Source of the DNA: Candidatus Falkowiibacteriota bacterium
GTDB taxonomy: Bacteria; Patescibacteriota; Patescibacteriia; Patescibacteriales; JALSMD01
NCBI GenBank assembly: GCA_026987855.1
Contig: JALSMD010000121.1
Location: 1-7,299 of the forward strand
Length of the DNA stretch: 7,299 nucleotides
Direction of reading: 5' to 3'
Part shown: positions 1 to 5,424 of the stretch, one piece after another
Layout of the letters: every line of letters begins with the position of its first letter
Numbering within the stretch: position 1 is the first letter of the stretch
Translations under genes and position numbers: made by a program
The notes under the pieces: generated by a model
What the model saw: only the letters and a program-made list of their open reading frames with translations
Told to the model about the DNA's origin: nothing
The model's database searches: none

Positions 1-842
1 AAACTCATTCTTCCTTTAGGATTACGAAACTGTTTTAATGATTCTGCTACCTCCACCAAATTTAATCCCATTGCAATTCCTACACTAGCTCCTGCTAAAG
101 CAGCATAAATAGCGTTTTTACCTATAACGCCCTCTAAAATTACGGGGACAAAAGATCCTTTATAAGATAATTTAAAATTAATGTTATACAAAGAATTTAC
201 AGAAGAATATTGAGAAATTTTGCCTGTATCTGAAAAATTAAAATTAATCTCTTTGGCTACTATATCTGCTTTATCTTCAAGTCCATAAGTAAGAACTTTT
301 ACTCTACTCAAATTTTTAATGTCTCTCGCCTCTTTATTATCATAATTTAAAATAGCCCAACCCTTACTATTTAGATAACGGATTAATTCAGCTTTTTCTT
401 TTTTGATTTTGTTTATTGATCCAAAAAATTCAATGTGTACTGGCCCAACCATTGTAATTACACCAATGTCGCATTTTACTATACTATTTAAATATTTCAT
501 GTCTCCAGGTTTGTCTACTCCCATTTCCAAAATTAAAATTTTAGGATAATTTCTATCTTTCTTTAGAATCAACCAAAACGCTCTAATAAAAATTTTTAAC
601 CAATTAACAATAGATCTACCAGCCTCCAAATCATCGCCAATAATCGTAAGAGGGACTCCTATTTCATTATTATAATTTTTTGCATTACGCCTTACTTTAA
701 AATTAGGAGACAAAACAGCATAAATAGCTTCTCGAGCACTGGTTTTACCTACACTTCCTGTTATTCCTATTACTCTTGGCTTGTATCTAAACAAGATAAT
801 TTTGGCTACTATTTTTAATTTGTGTTGAATAACTTTTTTCAT
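1..842 (-). CDS. murF: UDP-N-acetylmuramoyl-tripeptide--D-alanyl-D-alanine ligase MurF, N-terminal part (C-terminus outside window)
   Basis: MurF is the cytoplasmic ATP-dependent ligase that adds D-Ala-D-Ala to the UDP-MurNAc tripeptide, the last step of the soluble peptidoglycan precursor. I translated the minus strand from the ATG at 842-840; 280 codons stay open to the window edge, against about 450 for a whole MurF. Visible Mur-ligase features are the ATP-binding P-loop GITGSVGKTS (residues ~26-35), NYNNEIGVPLT, the MurF-type EMGVDKPGDM, GPVHIEFFGS followed by KIKKEKAEL (the region of the carbamylated lysine and metal site), NYDN, GKNAIYAALAG, and PKGRM at the edge. EMG..GD and HIEFFGS favour MurF over MurE, which has a TN..DHLD motif instead. 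The gene starts 12 nt after the ftsI stop, so the two are probably co-transcribed. A purine-rich AAGGAAAGAG lies about 17 nt upstream, rather far for a ribosome binding site. Identity is firm; the exact start is slightly less so. Confidence 0.93.
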   Translation of the reverse strand, partial: MKKVIQHKLKIVAKIILFRYKPRVIGITGSVGKTSAREAIYAVLSPNFKVRRNAKNYNNEIGVPLTIIGDDLEAGRSIVNWLKIFIRAFWLILKKDRNYPKILILEMGVDKPGDMKYLNSIVKCDIGVITMVGPVHIEFFGSINKIKKEKAELIRYLNSKGWAILNYDNKEARDIKNLSRVKVLTYGLEDKADIVAKEINFNFSDTGKISQYSSVNSLYNINFKLSYKGSFVPVILEGVIGKNAIYAALAGASVGIAMGLNLVEVAESLKQFRNPKGRMS

Positions 843-854
843 ATATTTTTTACT

Positions 855-2834
855 TTAATCTCTTTCCTTTGGTATCTGCCAATAAGTTAACAAAAATTTA
901 GCTAATTCACCAAACAGGGGGGCGGCTGAAGAAGCAGAAAAACGAACATCTTTAGGATCGTCTAATTTTACAAGCATTACAAAACGAGGATCATCAGTCG
1001 GCCCAAAACCAACAAAAGTATGAATTGTTTTATCACTATAACCTCTTTTGTTTTTGTCTGGAACTTGAGCTGTTCCTGTTTTGCCTGCAATATAATAACC
1101 TTCCACACCTGCTCTTTTACCATGTCCTTTCTCTATTACATTTGTTAACATTCCTGCTAACATCAAAGCTGCTTTTTCAGAAATAACTCTTCTAATCTGC
1201 TTGGGGGTAGTAATATCTTTTTTTCCATCAGTATGAATAATTTCTTTTACTAGATAAGGCTTCATTAGTATTCCCCCATTAGCTATAGCCGCATAAGCTG
1301 TTACTAATTGAAGTGGTGTAACAGTAATACCTTGACCAAAAGAAGCTACAGCCGCATCAATTGGCCTTATTTTTTTGCGCAATAAATTATAAATATTGCC
1401 AGCTGCCTCAGTTTCCAATTCTATTCCTGTTTTTTCCCCAAAACCAAATTTTTTAACATAATCAGCAAAAACATTGGCTCCTACTTTATTCATAGCATAA
1501 ATAGATCCAGTATTCAATGATTTCTCCAAAACAGCATTCATATCTACTACGCCCCAACCCCCGTGAGTTTCAAAGTCTGAATTTTTAATTGGTTTAGGCC
1601 AACCTTCAATATTTACATATCCTTTATCCTCATAGGTGGAGTTAGGTCCTATTACCCCCGCATCTAAAGCAGCCGCCATAGTAATTGTTTTGAAAACAGA
1701 ACCAGGTTCATAGGGGTAAAAAATAGCTGGATTATTAAAAATTGCTGAATCCTCTTCTTCGCTATAATTATTAGGATCATAATCTGGCCAAGAACACATA
1801 GCCAAAATAGCTCCTGTGTTAGGATCCATAATAATTACCGTTCCTCCCTCTGCGCCATGTTTTATAATAGCCTCTTCTAATTTACGGCAGGCCTCAAATT
1901 GAATTGGTCTTTCAATAGTCAAAATTAAATCACTGCCATCAATTGCTTTTTGAAACTCTCTATCACTAACAATTGTTAAATATCTATTAGCATCTCGCTC
2001 AGCTTTAATAATACCTATCTTACCTCTTAATTCTTCATCAAAAAAACCTTCTAATCCATAAAATCCTCTTTTTTTATTGCCATCATAACCTACAAAACCA
2101 ATAATATGGGCGCCTATGTTTCTTTCTGGATAAAAACGATAAGTTTCTGTCATAAACTTAATTCCTGGAATATTAAGGTTTATTACTTTATTTAATGTCT
2201 CTTTGTCCACTTTTTTTGCAATTGGTTCATAAGGATCATTTCTTTTGCTTAATTTTTTTATATATTCATTAATTATTTTCTCTTTTCTTAAATTGATTTC
2301 TGCCTCTCTTTTAATTTTCCTGAATTCTTTAAACTCTTCATCATTAATCATACGATTATAGTCAGCCAAAATTTCTTTTTCTTTTTCCTCTCTTTCCTTG
2401 CCATTTAAATCTTTTAAAATTTCAATCTTTTTGTTCATAGTGTTGCGATCTTCCTGAACAAACAATTCATCTACCTCTTTTTCTACCTCTTCCTTGTTAA
2501 AAATTTCATACAGCTTTTTAGCTACTTCTATAGGGTTTTGAATATCCCTAGGAACAGCATAAACCAAAGCAAAATCTTTGTTAGTAGCAATAGGATATAA
2601 TTTGCCCTCGCCATAACTATCTTGAATAAAAATACGGCCTCGTTTTGGCTGTAGTTTATTATAAGCAACATGTTGACTGGAAGCTAATGCCACATATAAA
2701 TCATATTTCTTAATTTGTAGATCGTATAATCTATATAAAATTAAAGCTCCTAATAAAAAAATAATCGCGATTACCAAATTAATGCGATTATTTTTCATAA
2801 TAATTTTTCTTCTTTTGTTTTTATTTTTAAACAT
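855..2834 (-). CDS. ftsI: Class B penicillin-binding protein, septal transpeptidase FtsI/PBP3-like
   Basis: This is a membrane-anchored D,D-transpeptidase that crosslinks septal peptidoglycan. The 659 residues show a short basic cytoplasmic tail, one membrane helix (~18-36), a non-catalytic pedestal (QPKRGRIF at ~62-69, YRFYPERNIGAHIIGFVG at ~232-249, YGLEGFFDEELRG at ~259-271), then the transpeptidase domain. All three catalytic motifs are intact: SVFK (Ser379, Lys382), SLN (439-441) and KTG (585-587). There is no PASTA domain at the C-terminus. Residues ~110-200 form a very Lys/Glu-rich, probably coiled-coil insertion, and the protein is longer than E. coli FtsI (588 residues). The start could instead be Met13 (ATG at 2798-2796), which has a weak AGAAG about 10 nt upstream; the first ATG at 2834 has no visible ribosome binding site. 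The position between ftsL and murF fits FtsI of the dcw cluster. A terminator-like hairpin lies upstream, and I found no convincing promoter of its own. Confidence 0.95.
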   Translation of the reverse strand: MFKNKNKRRKIIMKNNRINLVIAIIFLLGALILYRLYDLQIKKYDLYVALASSQHVAYNKLQPKRGRIFIQDSYGEGKLYPIATNKDFALVYAVPRDIQNPIEVAKKLYEIFNKEEVEKEVDELFVQEDRNTMNKKIEILKDLNGKEREEKEKEILADYNRMINDEEFKEFRKIKREAEINLRKEKIINEYIKKLSKRNDPYEPIAKKVDKETLNKVINLNIPGIKFMTETYRFYPERNIGAHIIGFVGYDGNKKRGFYGLEGFFDEELRGKIGIIKAERDANRYLTIVSDREFQKAIDGSDLILTIERPIQFEACRKLEEAIIKHGAEGGTVIIMDPNTGAILAMCSWPDYDPNNYSEEEDSAIFNNPAIFYPYEPGSVFKTITMAAALDAGVIGPNSTYEDKGYVNIEGWPKPIKNSDFETHGGWGVVDMNAVLEKSLNTGSIYAMNKVGANVFADYVKKFGFGEKTGIELETEAAGNIYNLLRKKIRPIDAAVASFGQGITVTPLQLVTAYAAIANGGILMKPYLVKEIIHTDGKKDITTPKQIRRVISEKAALMLAGMLTNVIEKGHGKRAGVEGYYIAGKTGTAQVPDKNKRGYSDKTIHTFVGFGPTDDPRFVMLVKLDDPKDVRFSASSAAPLFGELAKFLLTYWQIPKERD

Positions 2835-2914
2835 AATTTAAAAATCAAATCTCAAGAAATAAGGCCAAAAAATGAATTAGAAATTAGAACAATTTACATT
2901 TCATAATAGAAGTC

Positions 2915-2969
2915 AAAAAGCTAAGCCACTATAATCTGCTTTGGTAAGTTATAATGGCTTAGCCTTTTT
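2915..2969 (-). terminator. Intrinsic terminator-like hairpin between ftsL and ftsI
   Basis: The arms GCTAAGCCACTATAA (2920-2934) and TTATAATGGCTTAGC (2949-2963) are complementary over 15 positions with a 14-nt loop. They are flanked by five A's (2915-2919) and by CTTTTT (2964-2969), so a U-run follows the stem in either direction. The single imperfect position (2929 with 2954) is G.U in minus-strand RNA but C.A on the plus strand, which favours minus-strand function. On the minus strand it begins about 20 nt past the ftsL stop and would end the mraZ-rsmH-ftsL transcript or partly attenuate ftsI-murF. Because no clear ftsI promoter is visible, partial read-through or RNA processing is as likely as full termination. 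Confidence 0.75.
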
Positions 2970-2987
2970 CAGGTAATAAAGTATATC

Positions 2988-3344
2988 TTACTTTCTCGCG
3001 ACCTCTTCTGGTACTGCCTGCACAAAATCAACATTTTCTGCTTTAACCATTTTTAAGTTATATGCTCTCTCACTTATATTATTATAAGATTCAAGCATCA
3101 TTATTTTAAGTTCAAGTTCACTATTTTTTTTATTTAATTCTTGAATGTTCTTTTTTAAATCAGTTAAAATAAAACCTTGTACAGCCAGGTCATTAACACA
3201 AGCCAAATAAGAAATGCCAACTATTACACATAATATAAACAAAATTTTATTAAAATATTTTAATGTTATCTTTTGTTTTTTTGAAAAAATTTTAGGAAAA
3301 AATTTTTGTGTTTGTTTTAAATTTAATTTTTGTTTTTGGGTCAT
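2988..3344 (-). CDS. ftsL: FtsL-like bitopic cell division protein
   Basis: The gene encodes a small single-pass membrane protein of 118 residues. It has a strongly basic cytoplasmic N-terminus (residues 1-31, many Lys/Gln), one hydrophobic segment (~33-50), and an extracytoplasmic part starting with a Leu/Lys/Glu/Asn-rich coiled coil (~58-86, DLKKNIQELNKKNSELELKI). A conserved-looking tail, ISERAYNLKMVKAENVDFV, follows; a similar arrangement ends FtsL/DivIC-type proteins. In known bacteria such proteins form the FtsQLB (DivIB-FtsL-DivIC) complex that activates septal synthesis by FtsW-FtsI. The call rests on this topology together with the position between rsmH and ftsI, because FtsL sequences diverge too much for recognition by motif alone. 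The start at 3344 is 34 nt from the rsmH stop and has no Shine-Dalgarno sequence. DivIC/FtsB is an alternative label for the same fold. Confidence 0.8.
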   Translation of the reverse strand: MTQKQKLNLKQTQKFFPKIFSKKQKITLKYFNKILFILCVIVGISYLACVNDLAVQGFILTDLKKNIQELNKKNSELELKIMMLESYNNISERAYNLKMVKAENVDFVQAVPEEVARK

Positions 3345-3378
3345 TGTTTTAAATGTTAATTCTTATCTTTTCTTTTCT

Positions 3379-4344
3379 CTATTTATATTTTTCCGCTACC
3401 CTCATTTTTGCGCTTCTAGCCCTTTTGTTTGCTTGCACCTCCTCCTCGCTAGGCACAATAAATTTTTTGCCATCCTTAGATTTAATAATTTTTAAACATG
3501 CCTTGTGGCCACATTTACATAATGGTGCTTCAGGAGGACAAATACAATCGCGACTTTCCTGACGAAAAAAATTTTTAACTATTCTATCTTCTAAGCTATG
3601 ATAAGAAATAACTATTAGCCTTCCTCTTTTTTTTAACAAATCTACTGCCTGCGGCAATGCCTTTTCTAGGTTTTCTAACTCGTTGTTAGCAAAAATCCTT
3701 AGAGCCTGAAAAGTGCGGGTAGCAAAATGAATCTTTTTGTTTTGATAAAAATGAGGGACAGCGCTACGAATAATCTCTACTAATTGTTGGGTAGTTTTTA
3801 TCGGTTTACGAACACGATGCTCAACTAATTTTTTTGCAATTCTAGAAGCAAACTTTTCTTCTCCATATTTTTTAATAATGTTAGCTATATCCTTTTCTTT
3901 CCAATAATTTAAAACATGCTCCACCTTACCGCTTGATCTCTTGTTTTTTCTGAATTCCATTTTCAACGGCGAATCAAATTGAAAAGAAAATCCTCTATCC
4001 CTGTCCGCGAGTTGAGCTCCTGAAAGGCCCAAATCAAATACAACACCGTCAAACTTAATGTCTTTCGCATAATACTCACTAATAATATTTTTTAAATTGA
4101 CAAAATTATCGTTAATTAAAATTACATTATTAATTTTTTCTTTTTCAATAATTTTTTTAGCGTTTTTAATAGCCATTTTGTCTAAATCAATCGCTATCAC
4201 TATCCCTTCCTCTCCCACTTCTTTGGCAATAGCAAAAGTATAACCTCCGCCGCCCAAGGTACAATCTATTATTTTTTGTCCACGACGCAACTTCAAATAT
4301 TCCAAAACCTCTTTTAACATCACTGGAGTATGGCTATACTTCAT
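3379..4344 (-). CDS. rsmH: 16S rRNA (cytosine(1402)-N(4))-methyltransferase RsmH (MraW)
   Basis: RsmH uses S-adenosylmethionine to methylate N4 of C1402 in the decoding centre of 16S rRNA. The 321-residue length is typical. Family motifs in order are HTPVML (5-10), the SAM-binding DCTLGGGGYT (27-36), AIDLD (51-55), FDLGLSGAQL (103-112) with DRGFSF (116-121), ATRTFQALRIFANNELENL (208-226), SYHSLEDRIVKNFF (247-260), a cysteine cluster CICPP...CKCG..C (267-283), and the C-terminal NKRARSAKMRV (306-316). One deviation is SPLKMEFRKN at 125-134, where the family usually has PLDMRMD. The gene begins 4 nt after the stop of a 43-codon ORF and has no Shine-Dalgarno sequence, so translational coupling to that ORF is possible. 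Placement after mraZ is the classical dcw order. Confidence 0.97.
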   Translation of the reverse strand: MKYSHTPVMLKEVLEYLKLRRGQKIIDCTLGGGGYTFAIAKEVGEEGIVIAIDLDKMAIKNAKKIIEKEKINNVILINDNFVNLKNIISEYYAKDIKFDGVVFDLGLSGAQLADRDRGFSFQFDSPLKMEFRKNKRSSGKVEHVLNYWKEKDIANIIKKYGEEKFASRIAKKLVEHRVRKPIKTTQQLVEIIRSAVPHFYQNKKIHFATRTFQALRIFANNELENLEKALPQAVDLLKKRGRLIVISYHSLEDRIVKNFFRQESRDCICPPEAPLCKCGHKACLKIIKSKDGKKFIVPSEEEVQANKRARSAKMRVAEKYK

Positions 4345-4348
4345 TTTT

Positions 4349-4480
4349 TTACAAAACTACAGCTTTTGTTCTGTTTAAAATAATTTTCTTCAAATCAGCT
4401 GAATTTACTAATGGAGCTTTGATGATTTTTACTCTCACCTTCTTTTTTGTTTGTGTTTTTGTTTGACAATAAATTTTCAT
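4349..4480 (-). CDS. Small basic ORF (43 aa) between mraZ and rsmH, unrecognised
   Basis: This ORF is read from the minus strand: ATG at 4480-4478, TAA at 4351-4349. The peptide begins MKIYCQTKTQTKKKVRVKII and ends SADLKKIILNRTKAVVL. It is Lys/Arg-rich with no membrane segment and only one cysteine, and I do not recognise it. Support for a real gene is its position: it fills most of the 194-nt space between mraZ and rsmH, and its stop lies only 4 nt before the rsmH ATG, as expected for translational coupling. Against it are the short length, the lack of a Shine-Dalgarno sequence and the AT-rich background in which chance ORFs of this size occur. It may be a coupling ORF for rsmH, a genuine microprotein, or chance. 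Confidence 0.45.
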   Translation of the reverse strand: MKIYCQTKTQTKKKVRVKIIKAPLVNSADLKKIILNRTKAVVL

Positions 4481-4538
4481 AACTTTAAATTTATCTAAAT
4501 TACATTATTTTACTATTTTAAACTTTAATCTTTAATTG

Positions 4539-4970
4539 TTAGACACCCATTTCTCCCAAAGATTCGGCTATATCATTACTTTCTTTCTCAGCATTGTTTT
4601 TATATTTTTCCCAAGCTTCTTCATCCCAAATTTCTAAACGGTCATAAAGTCCGGCAATAATTGTTTTTTTCTTAAGGCCAGCAAATTTTCTTAAATACTC
4701 AGGTAAAGTAATTCTTCCCTGATTATCAAAGTCAACTTCCATGGCGCCAGCCAACATTAAACGCGCAAAAGCACGGGCCTTTGACTGACTTACAGGTAAA
4801 CTGGCATATTTTTCAGCAATTTTCTGCCATTCTTTTTTAGGATACAAAAAAAGACAATTATCTAAACCCCTCGTTACAACTACTCCACCCTTTAAAAGAG
4901 TGCGAAATTTGGCTGGAATAGCTAACCTTCCTTTACTATCCAAATTGTGATTATATTCACCGATGAACAT
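4539..4970 (-). CDS. mraZ: Transcriptional regulator MraZ
   Basis: MraZ is a DNA-binding protein with two AbrB/SpoVT-like swapped-hairpin domains that forms a ring-shaped oligomer and controls the dcw cluster, including its own gene. The 143-residue length is normal. The first half carries FIGEYNHNLDSKGRLAIPAK (2-21) with the hallmark DSKGR; the second carries the matching DNQGRITLP (82-90) followed by AGLYDRLEIWD (106-116). The gene heads the cluster, as in most bacteria. Directly upstream are a consensus promoter and three 10-bp-spaced GGTGA repeats that look like its own binding sites, so negative autoregulation is likely by analogy with studied MraZ systems. The ATG at 4970 has no Shine-Dalgarno sequence; the leader RNA folds into a hairpin ending 9 nt before it. 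Confidence 0.97.
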   Translation of the reverse strand: MFIGEYNHNLDSKGRLAIPAKFRTLLKGGVVVTRGLDNCLFLYPKKEWQKIAEKYASLPVSQSKARAFARLMLAGAMEVDFDNQGRITLPEYLRKFAGLKKKTIIAGLYDRLEIWDEEAWEKYKNNAEKESNDIAESLGEMGV

Positions 4971-4979
4971 TAGTCTAAA

Positions 4980-5039
4980 TTAAGGCTTTAAGGAGGAGGC
5001 TGGTTAAATCTCTCTAACCAGACCCCTTCTTAGCCCTAA
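4980..5039 (-). ncRNA. Structured leader RNA element, copy B (start-proximal), unknown class
   Basis: In the minus-strand RNA an outer helix pairs 5039-5032 (UUAGGGCU) with 4987-4980 (AGCCUUAA), all eight pairs formable with one G.U. On the plus strand that pair would be A.C, so the minus strand is favoured. Next come an inner AAGG/CCUU helix (5028-5025 with 4993-4990), an asymmetric internal region (GGU facing CCUCCU), and an apical helix CUGGUUA/UAACCAG (5021-5015 with 5006-5000) with an 8-nt loop. The strings GAAGGGGUCUG and CAGCCUCCUCCUU are identical to copy A, whereas the helices on either side differ in sequence yet still pair. The element ends 9 nt before the mraZ ATG, well placed to affect initiation. 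I know of no named riboswitch or leader with this consensus. Confidence 0.7.
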
Positions 5040-5069
5040 TGTTTGTTTTGCTTTTTTAAAATTAGTTTT

Positions 5070-5098
5070 GGACTAGCGTGAAATATCTAGGCTAATCC
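5070..5098 (-). promoter_or_regulatory. Small hairpin between the two leader elements
   Basis: In the minus-strand RNA GGAUUAGC (5098-5091) pairs with GCUAGUCC (5077-5070) over 8 bp, enclosing a 13-nt loop. The only non-Watson-Crick pair is U.G in the minus-strand RNA but A.C on the plus strand, again favouring minus-strand transcription. It lies in the A-rich linker between copies A and B and has no U-run after it. It may be a spacer helix of a larger fold. Confidence 0.5.
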
Positions 5099-5163
5099 TC
5101 TTTTTGTATGGTTTTGTTTTTACTTTTAGTTTTTGTTTGATATTTTATTTTTCTTTTTATTTG

Positions 5164-5218
5164 TTAAGTAGAAGGAGGAGGCTGATTACTATCGTAATCA
5201 GACCCCTTCTTTACTTAA
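5164..5218 (-). ncRNA. Structured leader RNA element, copy A (promoter-proximal), unknown class
   Basis: In the minus-strand RNA the outer helix UUAAGUA/UACUUAA pairs 5218-5212 with 5170-5164 (7 bp). A 2-nt bulge (5211-5210) follows, then GAAGG/CCUUC (5209-5205 with 5175-5171), the asymmetric internal region GGU facing CCUCCU, and a perfect 8-bp apical helix CUGAUUAC/GUAAUCAG (5201-5194 with 5189-5182) closed by a GAUA tetraloop. Architecture and the conserved strings GAAGGGGUCUG and CAGCCUCCUCCUU match copy B about 180 nt downstream. The outer and apical helices differ between copies by compensatory changes, the signature of selected RNA structure. The flanking AAACAUU just 5' of each copy is also shared. 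Confidence 0.7.
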
Positions 5219-5244
5219 AATGTTTTTCCTTTTTTAATCCCCAT
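5215..5244 (-). CDS. Possible 9-codon upstream ORF in the mraZ leader
   Basis: ATG at 5244-5242 opens MGIKKGKTF and stops at TAA 5217-5215, inside the outer helix of leader element copy A. A ribosome finishing here would touch that helix, so translation could influence its folding. There is no well-spaced Shine-Dalgarno sequence (an AAAAAGG sits only one base from the ATG), and copy B has no matching ORF. At this length a chance ORF is quite likely. Confidence 0.2.
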   Translation of the reverse strand: MGIKKGKTF

Positions 5245-5261
5245 GCCTTTTTCGGAAAAAC
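5222..5261 (-). promoter_or_regulatory. Weak hairpin just 5' of leader element copy A
   Basis: GUUUUUCC (5261-5254) and GGAAAAAC (5229-5222) in the minus-strand RNA are perfectly complementary over 8 bp around a 24-nt loop that contains the start of the 9-codon ORF. The helix is mostly A-U and the loop is large, so stability is doubtful; it is noted because it abuts copy A with only 3 nt between. Confidence 0.3.
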
Positions 5262-5359
5262 AATTTTATTTTTGTTTATTTTTTTATTTTTTATTTGTTT
5301 TATGTTTTATTTTTTGTTTAAAATAATTTTGTTTCTTTTGTTTCTTGTTTTTATTTAAT

Positions 5360-5384
5360 TCACCTCTATTCACCACTTATCACC
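5360..5384 (-). promoter_or_regulatory. MraZ-box-like operator: three GGTGA repeats, 10-bp period
   Basis: On the minus strand GGTGA occurs at 5384-5380, 5374-5370 and 5364-5360, each separated by exactly 5 nt. Short G-rich repeats with 5-nt spacers upstream of mraZ are the known layout of MraZ binding sites (TGGGN type in E. coli, GTGG-type in Firmicutes and mollicutes). The array lies at about +5 to +30 relative to the predicted transcription start, so bound MraZ would block promoter clearance. Further GTGGTG copies lie at 5402-5407 (promoter spacer) and 5433-5438 (upstream of the -35), at 31-bp intervals from the one at 5371-5376. Confidence 0.8.
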
Positions 5385-5395
5385 TTTCTCTTTTA

Positions 5396-5424
5396 ATTAT
5401 ACACCACAAATACCCATTTGTCAA
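5396..5424 (-). promoter_or_regulatory. Sigma-70-type consensus promoter of mraZ and the dcw cluster
   Basis: On the minus strand TTGACA (5424-5419) is separated by 17 nt from TATAAT (5401-5396): both hexamers and the spacer match the housekeeping consensus exactly. Transcription should start at about 5389-5388 (A or G). A full-consensus promoter flanked by operator repeats suggests a strong promoter held in check by a repressor, here probably MraZ. Confidence 0.88.

Larger units (their letters stand above)
4971..5389 (-). promoter_or_regulatory. Long structured 5' leader of mraZ
   Basis: The predicted transcription start near 5389 and the mraZ ATG at 4970 leave an untranslated leader of about 420 nt, long for a bacterial gene. 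In the RNA sense it begins with the MraZ-box repeats, followed by roughly 100 nt of A-rich, nearly G-free sequence (5262-5360). Four hairpin regions then occur at 5222-5261, 5164-5218, 5070-5098 and 4980-5039, joined by further A-rich linkers. The only ORF I found is 9 codons (5215-5244). No hairpin here is followed by a U-run, so classical terminator-based attenuation is not visible; control at translation initiation, RNA stability or processing is more plausible. Apparent plus-strand ORFs across this region are T-rich low-complexity sequence. Confidence 0.7.

Noticed and set aside
3214..3562. Two plus-strand ORFs over the ftsL/rsmH junction
   Set aside because: They are antisense to well-supported genes, rich in Phe/Leu from complementary A-rich codons, and lack family features.
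4988..4999. AAGGAGGAGG on the plus strand as a strong ribosome binding site (also at 5172-5181)
   Set aside because: No start codon follows at usable distance and no meaningful plus-strand ORF begins there; G.U/A.C asymmetry in copy B supports the minus strand as the functional one.
4980..5218. The paired leader elements as a T-box or as simple attenuators
   Set aside because: No T-box AGGGUGGNACCGCG-like antiterminator string is present, and no U-run follows either hairpin.
5104..5358. Plus-strand 84-aa ORF rich in Phe/Leu
   Set aside because: It is the complement of the A-rich mraZ leader: low-complexity TTT codons, crossing a structured RNA element, with no promoter. The hydrophobicity comes from T-richness.
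5360..5384. Three 10-bp repeats as a CRISPR or iteron array
   Set aside because: There are only three 5-bp cores with 5-bp spacers next to a promoter; this fits a MraZ operator, not CRISPR or a replication origin.
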